16,624 bases of DNA. Origin: DASXMX01 sp036794395. Lineage in GTDB: Bacteria > Planctomycetota > Phycisphaerae > Tepidisphaerales > Tepidisphaeraceae. The stretch covers positions 1 to 16,624 of the forward strand of contig DAIRGS010000159.1 of the NCBI GenBank assembly GCA_036794395.1, read 5' to 3'. The stretch's first letter is position 1, and each line of letters starts with the position of its first letter. Of this stretch, positions 5,375 through 12,253 are shown piece by piece. The notes under the pieces were generated by a model. It saw only the letters and a program-made list of their open reading frames with translations. It was not told where the DNA came from and ran no database searches. Position numbers and translations under genes: made by a program.

Positions 5375-7996
5375 TTACGAGACCTCGAACACCTCCGAGC
5401 TCGCGGGCAGGACCGCGGAAGAATCGAGGTCGGAAAGTCCCAGATCTTCGCCGGGCACGGCGCGGGCGATCTTGAACTCATACTTCCGGCCGGGTCCGCC
5501 CTCGGTGACGACCTCCAGGAAACCAATCTGGACCAACTCCATTAGCAAACCGCGGACGTAACGGTCCGAGCTGGTTTCGCGCTGATACGCCTCGGTGGAC
5601 GAGAAGGTCCTGAGCTGCGCCCATTTTCCAAGCCGCTGCGAAAGACGCTTGGCGCCGCCGCTCACCCCGCCACCGATGGAGCGGGCCATAGGCTCGATCA
5701 GGAGTTGGCGGGCCAACTCGTAGTCTCGCCGTGTCGCGACAATGCGGCCTTCCTCATCGGTTTCCCGCTGGCGGTGAAAGAGCAGCGCCACCGCCTCGAT
5801 CACGCCGAGCGTATGCACAAACGCCCGACGAGCCTCTGGGCGGCACACTGGAAACAACTCGGCCAGGCGCGCGTCGAACGGGATCGATACTACTGCCGGC
5901 ACCAGCGCGATCATTCGCTGTATCGCATGGTGCCGCTGCACTATTGCGTCGAAGTCGGCGTCGGCTACGGACCGGCTCACTGCCTGCGCCTTGAGGATCC
6001 GCCGGGTCTGCTCCTCGCGCTCATCAGTCGACAGCAGGAGCGACCTGTTCAGGTCCTCATCAAAAATCCGACTTAGCGTGGTCGTCTCGGAGTATGCGAT
6101 CGGCCCCTCCTGCTCGATGAGGATCGTCTCAATCCCGTTGTCGGTCTTCATACAGATAAGTTTTGAGAGGCGGCCGTTGCTCAGCATCTCACGAAGGGCG
6201 CGCGTGGCCTCCGCAGTGTCGTCGTTTTCCAGTCGCGAACGCTCGCCCGCCACGACCCACCGGTGTTGCAGGCTGCCGGGCGCCATGTGGTAGAGCGCCT
6301 GCGGAGTGAGCTTGTTCGCGCGGATGACCGCCTCCGGCGGGAACAGCTGCGAAATGCGATCCGCGATGTAGGACTTGCCAGTTGCCGTGTGGCCGTTAAT
6401 TATCACCGAGGTGGGCTTCTTCAGCCTCCGCGACGTGCCGGTCATATACATCATCGCCGCCAACTTGTGCTCGCCCGCGATTCCGATCGTCCGGATGCCG
6501 TCGAGGATGCGAGTCATGAGCGTCGGGTCCTTGAGCATTTCTTCAGCACCGGCCCGTGCGGTTTGCGGCATCTCATCCAACAGCGCCTGGTGATCGGGCT
6601 CGCCCGATACGTTCGCGTGGACGGGCTTGGCGTCCTGCATCTTCTCAAGTTGGATTAGCAGTGCATCTTCAACCTCGGCCACCACAATCTCCTGCTGCTC
6701 CGTGAAATCTTCCGTGCCGCCGCGGATCAGCTTCCGAGCGATCGCATTCGCGAAACGTGTGCGGCTTATGGCGCTGGTAAGGTCTACGCGATCCGCATGA
6801 AGCAGGGTGTTGTCCTGACGAACGGTGGCGCGACCCTTGGCCCCCCCGTTCACATCGCTGAATTCTTTTTCGAACGAGAGGCGCAGCGGCTCCGCGTCAA
6901 TGCCGACGGAGATCGGGACTTCCTGTCCGCCGTTGCCGGCGGGTGACTCGATCCCCAGCTTCTCCGCCGCCGCCTTGACGGCAGCGCGAACGTCTCCGCT
7001 GTGATCGAGCTGGGTGAAGATTCCGAATGCGTCGTGGACGCCCATGCCATCGCGAAGCTTGCCATCGTTCAGCGGGTCGTTCGTCGACCAATGGCAGGAC
7101 CGACCGTCGTGGACGCTGACCGAAGCGCTGTGCCCGCCGGGCCGAATATACCTGCCACCCCGCGCTTTGGCGTAACCGTGATTCTCCAGCATCTCCTCGA
7201 TGGTGTGGGCCCGATTGAAGGCCTCGATGACGCTGCTGCGTTTGTTGTAATTGCTGCCGACGTTCCTGTGTTGTGCGCGGGCCTGAGCTTCAAGCTGTTC
7301 GCGCTGTGACTTCGTCTGCGGCGCCTCGTCGAGCTTGCGAGCGGCGGCCACCAGTGCGTCGGCACGGTCCTGGTCGATGACGGGCACGTCCGCCAGCGTG
7401 CCGCTGATCATCGTGTATCGACCGCCACTGGGGTGCAGTGACGGCGGCACCACGACGTATCCCCCATCGCCGCGTGTTTCGATCGCGATTGTGCGGCCGC
7501 TCTCCTCTGCATCATCGGCGGCCCACGCTAGTTTGATGTTGCCGCCGGGATTCGCGCAACGGAGGAAGACCTGATAGCCGCCTCCTCCCGTTTGCTGCAC
7601 GGGCAGGCCATCGGCCAGTTCCCCGACATTCGACTTCCACAACTCGTAGAATCGCTGAACGTCAAAGTCCATGACCAGCAGGCCGTCCGAGACGCGGCCA
7701 CAGACGACGGCGATCGCCAGGGGCTTGGCATTCAGCCACGACATAAGCATATCGATGTCCGCCGGCGATTCGCCGAAGCGCGACCAGGTCGCCTTACCGT
7801 CGGCGCCGCGCGGCAACAATGCCATCGCCGGCCGCTTGGTGTGATGGTCGATGGGGATGATCGACAGGCCGCCACCGACGCACTGCGCGACCGCCTGTTG
7901 AATGGCGGCCGCTGCGGCAGCGCGGTATGATGAGTTGTTAGTTTTGCTCTTGCCGCCGCTAGTCACGGCGGCTTTTTTTTCATCAGTAGGGGTCAT
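5375..7996 (-). CDS. Primase-polymerase / helicase of an integrative element
   Basis: The 873-aa protein fuses a primase-polymerase domain to an ATPase and should start replication of the element. The N-terminal part shows the metal-binding DFD (residues 110-112), GGGGYQVFLR (137-146) and IETRGDGGYVVVPPSLHPSG (172-191), the order of archaeo-eukaryotic Prim-Pol domains. The usual His of the middle motif is Gln here (GYQ). The ATPase has Walker A GHTATGKS (535-542) and a Walker-B-like VVAGER (Glu 585), followed by EATRALREMLSNGRLSKL. The C-terminus is a winged-helix-like segment (FSSTEAYQRE...YVRGLLMELVQIGFLEV). I use ATG 7996, preceded by GAGGGAG. A longer in-frame start (8137) lies inside the upstream gene and has no site. 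The start overlaps the stop of the excisionase-like gene (ATGA), so translation is coupled. Confidence 0.88.
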   Translation of the reverse strand: MTPTDEKKAAVTSGGKSKTNNSSYRAAAAAAIQQAVAQCVGGGLSIIPIDHHTKRPAMALLPRGADGKATWSRFGESPADIDMLMSWLNAKPLAIAVVCGRVSDGLLVMDFDVQRFYELWKSNVGELADGLPVQQTGGGGYQVFLRCANPGGNIKLAWAADDAEESGRTIAIETRGDGGYVVVPPSLHPSGGRYTMISGTLADVPVIDQDRADALVAAARKLDEAPQTKSQREQLEAQARAQHRNVGSNYNKRSSVIEAFNRAHTIEEMLENHGYAKARGGRYIRPGGHSASVSVHDGRSCHWSTNDPLNDGKLRDGMGVHDAFGIFTQLDHSGDVRAAVKAAAEKLGIESPAGNGGQEVPISVGIDAEPLRLSFEKEFSDVNGGAKGRATVRQDNTLLHADRVDLTSAISRTRFANAIARKLIRGGTEDFTEQQEIVVAEVEDALLIQLEKMQDAKPVHANVSGEPDHQALLDEMPQTARAGAEEMLKDPTLMTRILDGIRTIGIAGEHKLAAMMYMTGTSRRLKKPTSVIINGHTATGKSYIADRISQLFPPEAVIRANKLTPQALYHMAPGSLQHRWVVAGERSRLENDDTAEATRALREMLSNGRLSKLICMKTDNGIETILIEQEGPIAYSETTTLSRIFDEDLNRSLLLSTDEREEQTRRILKAQAVSRSVADADFDAIVQRHHAIQRMIALVPAVVSIPFDARLAELFPVCRPEARRAFVHTLGVIEAVALLFHRQRETDEEGRIVATRRDYELARQLLIEPMARSIGGGVSGGAKRLSQRLGKWAQLRTFSSTEAYQRETSSDRYVRGLLMELVQIGFLEVVTEGGPGRKYEFKIARAVPGEDLGLSDLDSSAVLPASSEVFEVS

Positions 7997-8241
7997 GACT
8001 GCTCCCTCTTGTTTATGGGGTTTCGCCGGCCGTTCACCTTGTGCCCGCGGCAGAAGTCTCGGATGTCTGCAGGGTCGTACAGCTTGCGCCGGTTGATTCG
8101 TATGACCGGGATCTCGCCTCTGTCGGCGAGATCCCACAGTTTGCGCTGACTGATGCGCAGGATCGCCGCGGCTTCGGGCTCGGTAAGGAGGGTTTGCGGC
8201 TGCGCACTCGGCAGCTCTGCGCCCAAATCAGGTGCGGACAC
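7993..8241 (-). CDS. Excisionase-type helix-turn-helix protein
   Basis: The 82-aa protein is a MerR/excisionase-like DNA-binding domain: LLTEPEAAAILRISQRKLWD, then LADRGEIPVIRINRRKLYDPADIRDFCRGH. The helix-turn-helix is followed by the wing typical of the HTH_17 family. Such proteins either bend DNA for excision or regulate the element. The start is GTG 8241 with GGAGGT upstream. The stop overlaps the primase start in ATGA, and its own start overlaps the end of the preceding HTH gene by 14 bases, so the three genes form one operon. A perfect 11-bp hairpin lies inside the coding sequence at 8108-8135. Confidence 0.85.
   Translation of the reverse strand: MSAPDLGAELPSAQPQTLLTEPEAAAILRISQRKLWDLADRGEIPVIRINRRKLYDPADIRDFCRGHKVNGRRNPINKREQS
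8108..8135. other. Perfect 11-bp inverted repeat inside the HTH gene
   Basis: GGGATCTCGCC (8108-8118) and GGCGAGATCCC (8125-8135) form a perfect stem with a 6-base loop. It lies in the part of the HTH gene encoding LADRGEIPV, about 110 bases before the primase start. In mRNA this would be a stable hairpin that could affect readthrough or coupled translation. It may also be a by-product of the protein sequence. Confidence 0.45.
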
Positions 8242-8440
8242 GTGTACCTCCTTTTGCGGAAACGCCGCACCGTGTCAGCGCTGCACGTATCACGTGCAGA
8301 TATTCCTCCGGAATGAGCCGCCGGCCCCCTACGATCGGGCAGAGGTCGTCACGTAGTTGCCGCCGATAGAACAAATCACTGATGTCGCGGGGCCGCACAT
8401 CGAAGCGTCGCGCGGCGTGAGAACCAGACAAATGGGTCAT
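8228..8440 (-). CDS. Small HTH-like DNA-binding protein, first gene of primase operon
   Basis: The 70-aa product contains LSGSHAARRFDVRPRDISDLFYRRQL, then CPIVGGRRLIPEEYLHVI. This is a helix-turn-helix followed by a beta-turn and a 'GRRLIP' wing, much like MerR-type or excisionase-type proteins. It is probably the regulator of the element. I chose ATG 8440 because GGGAG lies four bases upstream. The alternative ATG 8467 has no site and falls within a 19-bp palindrome that looks like an operator. The gene overlaps the next HTH gene by 14 bases, so the two small DNA-binding proteins and the primase-helicase are expected to be made together. Confidence 0.7.
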   Translation of the reverse strand: MTHLSGSHAARRFDVRPRDISDLFYRRQLRDDLCPIVGGRRLIPEEYLHVIRAALTRCGVSAKGGTRVRT

Positions 8441-8458
8441 ATCGCTCCCGTGGTTATG

Positions 8459-8477
8459 GGCCATCACCGTGATGGCC
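8459..8477. promoter_or_regulatory. 19-bp perfect palindrome, candidate operator
   Basis: GGCCATCAC (8459-8467) and GTGATGGCC (8469-8477) are perfect complements around one central base. The site ends 18 bases before the ATG of the first HTH gene of the primase operon. Position and symmetry suit a dimeric repressor, most simply the small HTH protein acting on its own operon. The remaining gap to 8676 contains no convincing gene. Confidence 0.55.
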
Positions 8478-8676
8478 GAAACCGGGGGTGTATGGGGAAA
8501 ATCGGTGGGTTACAGTCGGAAACGGAGTTACTCTGAATCGAATCTGGCTCGATCTTTCGGCGTCAGTCACGCAGTTAACGGGATTTGGGTATGTGGAAGA
8601 ACGACCGGACCTGGTCCAGAAACGCGGATTCCTGGTCGCAGCTGACGGTGGAGTAAATGCTCCGAATATGAGGATT

Positions 8677-9651
8677 TCACGCGTCTGGTGAGCGGTCACG
8701 TCCGACGCCGGGTTTTCGGGTAACACTTGATGTGTCGTGTACCGAAGGCGCCTCGTTCTGATTCCGGCGGGCTTCAGAGCAACCATGAGCGGTGAGCCAG
8801 CAGCCACCTCCCCGTGACGGGAGAGTTTCGATGAGGCAACGCTTCTTCAAATCAGCGATGGCATCTTTGTAGCTCTCTGGGTTGCATTCCGGACCGAACG
8901 CATGTTTACAAATCTCAGCCGACGTTTTGCGAGATGATCTGTCGAATGCCTTTAGTTCGAACATGCTTTGAAGAATGAAGGACTGCCTCTCAGGGAGGTG
9001 TCGTGGCGCGCCTTGCTGTGCGAGTTGCTCATCAATCACGGGCGGAGTTTCGGATGAGGAAATCACATCTGCCAACAACTGGCAGACGATGATGTGCTCT
9101 CGTGCCGCGGCCCATGGGTCGTGAGCCTTGAAACTAAACTGAGATGCAAATTCTTTTTTTAAGGCAGGCAAGACGAGCGTGATCCAAAGCTTCCGCTGGC
9201 TGGAGTTGTCCTGATGGAGATGGCTATCCATCAGGGGAATCCACAGCTCAGAGGGATTCTTAAGAAGTCCCTCCTTCACCGCCCTGATCGTCAGGGACGC
9301 GGCAGCTGGAACCAGAAAATATCCGCACACTCCAGCGAGCTGAACCCGCGTCAGCTTTTCTCCCGTTGCAAGTTGCCTGGTGAGTTCAATGTATTGAGGC
9401 GACCACCCACCCAGCACCGTCAGGTTCTCTTCTGTGATGAAGTCCTTCAGATCCTGCGGCGATCTTCGCGGTGTGAAGTAGGCAACGTCCTCAAAATTAA
9501 GTTTTGCCCACTCAAATGAGCGCCGAAACTTATCTCCCAAATCGATGAATCCCTTCGCGAATCGCTCACGGTCGGATTCGGACGCGCTGCCGTGATTGGG
9601 CACGGACCTGGATGTCGCGCTCGGTGACCCCTTTCTCGGCGCATTCGACAT
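8677..9651 (-). CDS. Accessory protein with C-terminal winged helix, 324 aa
   Basis: I do not recognise the family. The N-terminal 30 residues are polar and probably disordered. Residues 35-220 are mainly helical (LGDKFRRSFEWAKLNFEDVA, then LTRVQLAGVCGYFLVPAAAS, then LWITLVLPALKKEF) with no membrane segment or catalytic motif that I can name. Residues about 230-290 look like a winged helix: TSAEICKHAFGPECNPESYK, DAIADLKKRCLIET, GGGCWLTAHG. This is the usual pattern of a DNA-binding domain that reads 'eIa...G....s.k..l.dLk..gLi......GG.wLT..G'. Codon use is coherent along the gene. The ATG at 9651 is preceded by a purine-rich AAGGTAGGA. It follows the GTPase-like gene on the same strand, and a strong hairpin precedes it. 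Confidence 0.7.
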   Translation of the reverse strand: MSNAPRKGSPSATSRSVPNHGSASESDRERFAKGFIDLGDKFRRSFEWAKLNFEDVAYFTPRRSPQDLKDFITEENLTVLGGWSPQYIELTRQLATGEKLTRVQLAGVCGYFLVPAAASLTIRAVKEGLLKNPSELWIPLMDSHLHQDNSSQRKLWITLVLPALKKEFASQFSFKAHDPWAAAREHIIVCQLLADVISSSETPPVIDEQLAQQGAPRHLPERQSFILQSMFELKAFDRSSRKTSAEICKHAFGPECNPESYKDAIADLKKRCLIETLPSRGGGCWLTAHGCSEARRNQNEAPSVHDTSSVTRKPGVGRDRSPDA

Positions 9652-9676
9652 GGCGTCCTACCTTTTGCGGGTCCGA

Positions 9677-9720
9677 TCCGGGCGGCATGGTGGAGGTAGG
9701 TGCCGCCATGTCCGCCCGGA
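9677..9720. promoter_or_regulatory. Large stem-loop in the leader of the winged-helix gene
   Basis: TCCGGGCGGCATGG (9677-9690) pairs with CCATG (9706-9710) plus CCGCCCGGA (9712-9720), giving a 14-bp stem with one bulged T and a 15-base loop. On the minus strand it lies 26 bases before the ATG at 9651. It could be an attenuator, an operator or the terminator of upstream minus-strand genes. There is no T-tract after it. Confidence 0.45.
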
Positions 9721-9759
9721 CCGCGCGGCTGACGATCAATCAGCCGTTCCCGCAGTTGC

Positions 9760-9765
9760 ATTATA
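9760..9765 (-). promoter_or_regulatory. Perfect TATAAT, candidate -10 element
   Basis: The minus strand has TATAAT at 9765-9760, about 110 bases upstream of the winged-helix gene start, and a transcript from it would include the 9677-9720 hairpin. The -35 region is poor (CGTTCT-like at 17 bases), so the promoter is only possible. Confidence 0.25.
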
Positions 9766-9856
9766 CCGATCTTTCGGGAGAAGAACGCTCGGCACGCGGG
9801 CGGGGACACCATCGTTCGCGTTCGAGGCCGGCCAACAGCGGCACACACATGGCGAA

Positions 9857-9956
9857 TTACGTGATCGCGCCGCCGAGCACGACGGCCAACATCACGCCGC
9901 TCGCGCTTACCGCGAACGGCATCACGACCAGCCAAAAGTTGTTACGCCGAGAGTGC
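9857..9956 (-). pseudogene. Fragment of a small membrane protein
   Basis: On the minus strand a frame just behind the GTPase-like stop encodes VEWHSRRNNFWLVVMPFAVS, then ASGVMLAVVLGGAIT and TAA. The aromatic-basic lead followed by a hydrophobic helix looks like part of a real membrane protein. No proper start is available, so it is probably a remnant joined to the end of the GTPase-like gene. The rest of 9660-9857 contains only the hairpin and the -10-like element. Confidence 0.35.
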
Positions 9957-9959
9957 CAC

Positions 9960-11279
9960 TCAACGCGCTACAGGCCCGGGTCCACGTGCAATGGCAGACG
10001 CGGTTTTCAATGAGTCGTACTCATCCCTGTGCAGCACGCCAATACGGCGTGTCAATGCCTTGACCCTTGTCCAATGCTCGGGGGCCACGCCCGAGCGAGT
10101 TCCCATACCAAGAATGCCTTTCCAGCGATCATGGAATTCCTGCGTGGCCTTTTGCACCGCAAGTACGAGGTTCGCAACGTCGTACACCGGCTTGTACTCA
10201 ACGGGCGGCGGCGGGACGATTGACGAAGCGACTGTCCTGAGAAGACGCTGGAACTCGTTCCGGGTGAGTTTCGCACCGGTTGACAAAACCGACTGAATTT
10301 TGGACAGAAAAACAAGCCGCTCGGGGATTAGCCGTTTAAGCGAGTGCTCAGCCTCACGCCCAGCATTTTTCCCGATAGCCTGTATGGCGTTGAAGAACGA
10401 TCCGATCACATGATCCTTTTTCGCCTCCGGGCCGATCAGATTGTCACCCTTCACCTCGTCAAAGTGGGTGAAGCAGATGATGAGCTTTGATTCGTGGCCG
10501 CTTGCGACCAGTGTGGAGAGCACCGCCATCGGTGCTGCCTGCATTGGCTGTGCGGCGTTGTCCACCAGCAGGATTGCGTCGGCAATTTGGAAACGACGTG
10601 TGATAGCGGTCGAGATGCTCGATGTGGAATCGGCGGTGTGGCCGATGCCCTGCCCGTCCAGCACGACCATCTTCGGGATTTCCCCTGTGACCCATGTCGG
10701 CTCAAACGGGCCGGCAGCCCGGATGCCTTCAACGATAGGAATAAGTAGTCGGCCGAAGTTCGGAGCATAGTTGCTAGAAAACCGATTCACTGCTCTCAAA
10801 AACGCCCCTCGCTCGTCGGTGTCGAACGTCCAAACGGAGGGCCAGCCCTCACGGGTCTTTTGGAATTCGCCCTCACGCATGAACTCGAATCGGGCCTCCA
10901 CCTCGTCAAGAATAGCATCGACGACGACGTGGAATTCTTCGCTCTGCAACAACTGCTCTTCGACCAATTCCTGAATGACATCACGTTCCTGATTGCTCGC
11001 CTTCTCCAAATCAATGTTGAGGTCTTGTGCGGCCTTGGCGATCTGATCCCGTGAGTCCTCGGCTAGATTTGCAATGTCATCGAGAAACCCTTGAAGTTTG
11101 TGGGCAAATTGTTGTCGCTCATCCGGGGTTACCTCGGCATCTTCCATCGCCGCCTCATCCTGATTCTCCTCGTCCTCGTCCACAAACTTGTCCGCATCGT
11201 CTTCGTCACCAGATTCGTTCCGTTGCGTGAGAGAGCCGAGCAGATAGCTCAAACGGAAACGCATCTCCGCATGCTCCAT
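9960..11279 (-). CDS. GTPase-like protein lacking its P-loop region, 439 aa
   Basis: The N-terminal third is helical and very acidic (ESGDEDDADKFVDEDEENQD), followed by a long coiled-coil-like stretch to about residue 150. A nucleotide-binding core follows, with VVLDGQGIGH (Asp 208, G3-like), STAITRRFQIADAILLVDNA, then LIICFTHFDEVKGDN (Asp 274, G4-like). This is the order seen in dynamin-like and other large GTPases, but no GxxxxGK[ST] P-loop precedes it. The reading frame stays open upstream of the ATG (…TAILEHAHPTEIARRF-MEHAEM) to about 11340 and looks coding, after which the plus strand encodes a helicase fragment. The protein is therefore probably cut at its N-terminus by a rearrangement. 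No Shine-Dalgarno sequence precedes ATG 11279. It is followed on the same strand by a winged-helix gene. Confidence 0.7.
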   Translation of the reverse strand: MEHAEMRFRLSYLLGSLTQRNESGDEDDADKFVDEDEENQDEAAMEDAEVTPDERQQFAHKLQGFLDDIANLAEDSRDQIAKAAQDLNIDLEKASNQERDVIQELVEEQLLQSEEFHVVVDAILDEVEARFEFMREGEFQKTREGWPSVWTFDTDERGAFLRAVNRFSSNYAPNFGRLLIPIVEGIRAAGPFEPTWVTGEIPKMVVLDGQGIGHTADSTSSISTAITRRFQIADAILLVDNAAQPMQAAPMAVLSTLVASGHESKLIICFTHFDEVKGDNLIGPEAKKDHVIGSFFNAIQAIGKNAGREAEHSLKRLIPERLVFLSKIQSVLSTGAKLTRNEFQRLLRTVASSIVPPPPVEYKPVYDVANLVLAVQKATQEFHDRWKGILGMGTRSGVAPEHWTRVKALTRRIGVLHRDEYDSLKTASAIARGPGPVAR

Positions 11280-11339
11280 GAAGCGACGGGCAATCTCTGT
11301 CGGGTGTGCATGTTCAAGTATGGCGGTGACGGCGGCGGT

Positions 11340-11466
11340 GATGCGAACACCACGATCGACGCGATCGAAGCAATTTCGTCTGCCAAGTTCGCCAACGCCG
11401 GCGCCTCCCGCGGCCTGATCGTGCTGGACTACCTACAGATCCTGCCTCTGGGCCGCAACGATAGTC
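11340..11466 (+). pseudogene. Fragment of a DnaB-type helicase ATPase
   Basis: The plus strand encodes DANTTIDAIEAISSAKFANA, then GASRGLIVLDYLQILPLGRN. The hydrophobic strand ending in 'LDYLQ' is the Walker B region of RecA-fold replicative helicases of the DnaB type. Neither a P-loop nor any other part of the protein is present, so only about 40 residues survive. It butts against the truncated GTPase-like gene on one side and the ParB-like remnant on the other. Confidence 0.55.
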
Positions 11467-11478
11467 CAGCAACTATTC

Positions 11479-11970
11479 GTGTCTGGAGTGGGTGTCTCGC
11501 TGCATGATCTGGATGTCTGGAAGCATGGAGAACTCCGGGACCGCATCGGAGAAAGCCTTGAGATGTCCGGCCGAAATCTTGACCGCTATTTGCGCGTGCT
11601 CGAAACGCCCCTCGAAATCCAGATCGGTGTGCGTGACGGCCAGCTGAACCTCGTACCGGCATCGCGGATCGCGTCGCTTTCCGTCGAAGACTAGCAGGAG
11701 ATCGTCCGCCGCATCGCCGGGCTGACGGACGCCAAGCAGGTGAACGATGTGGTTGCGAAGTTCGTCGAGCTCAATCCAGTCATTGTCGCCCAGAAGTCCG
11801 GCGAGTCGCCGGCACGCCTCGTGCTACGGATGGCAGGCATCGTCCGCGCTCTGCAAGAGCGCCTCAACGAGGGCGTGTCTTACACGGATCCTTTTCTTCC
11901 GGAGCTGAAGGAAAATATCGAATGCCTTAAGAAGATTGTCCGGACCGCCCAGCGTTGTGATCGTAAGTAG
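11479..11970 (+). pseudogene. ParB-like partition protein remnant with in-frame TAG
   Basis: The frame encodes LRDRIGESLEMSGRNLDRYL, then RVLETPLEIQIGVRDGQLNL and VPASRIASLS. This matches the ParB central helix-turn-helix (IGE.L..S.R...R.LR.L..P..IQ..V..G.L....A..I). TAG at 11692 (codon 72) interrupts, and the same frame then continues QEIVRRIAGLTDAKQVNDVV to a stop at 11970 with coherent codons. The N-terminal ParB nuclease-like domain is absent. I read it as a broken gene; an internal GTG at 11740 could start a 76-aa C-terminal peptide. It sits just before two copies of a palindromic repeat. Confidence 0.6.
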
Positions 11971-11989
11971 TTGGCGCCGTTCGTTGGTC

Positions 11990-12099
11990 GACACGGTGTC
12001 CGGAAATGCGTACAGCATAGAGTGACTTCAAATCGGCTTTTGATGTAATGCGTGGTCAAGGGAATCGCATTCCTGTTGTTCCTGGACACGATGTCCGGA
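11990..12099. repeat. Two GACACG[AG]TGTCCGGA palindromic sites
   Basis: GACACGGTGTCCGGA (11990-12004) and GACACGATGTCCGGA (12085-12099) differ at one base and each contains a dyad (GACAC-G-GTGTC; GGACA-CGA-TGTCC). They lie in the gap between the ParB-like remnant and the three-gene operon starting at 12254. The 13-mer GACACGATGTCCG recurs at 15634-15646. They may be partition sites or operators. The rest of 12100-12253 is AT-richer and has no gene. Confidence 0.5.
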
Positions 12100-12253
12100 G
12101 AATCACTAAAAGTGTTTTTAACGTCACGTGTGTCTACTACAAATATATTTGTCGTGTGATTGACGTTGCCGGACTTGGTAGAGAAATCTATAATCACAAG
12201 CTGGGAATAGAATTCCTGGATGGCTTGTTGAAGCCGGAAGTGCGAGGACATGG

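Noticed and set aside
8281..8299. CTGCACG-TATCA-CGTGCAG inverted repeat as an operator
   Set aside because: It lies well inside the coding sequence of the small HTH gene, has only 7-bp arms and no positional reason to be regulatory.
8454..8807. 117-codon minus-strand open frame between the primase operon and the winged-helix gene
   Set aside because: It overlaps the end of the winged-helix gene by over 130 bases, is low in structure-forming residues and ends inside the operator palindrome. No ribosome-binding site or family resemblance.
9612..10013. 133-codon plus-strand open frame
   Set aside because: It runs across the stem-loop, the leader of a minus-strand gene and the end of the GTPase-like gene. 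Its sequence is compositionally odd and not recognisable.
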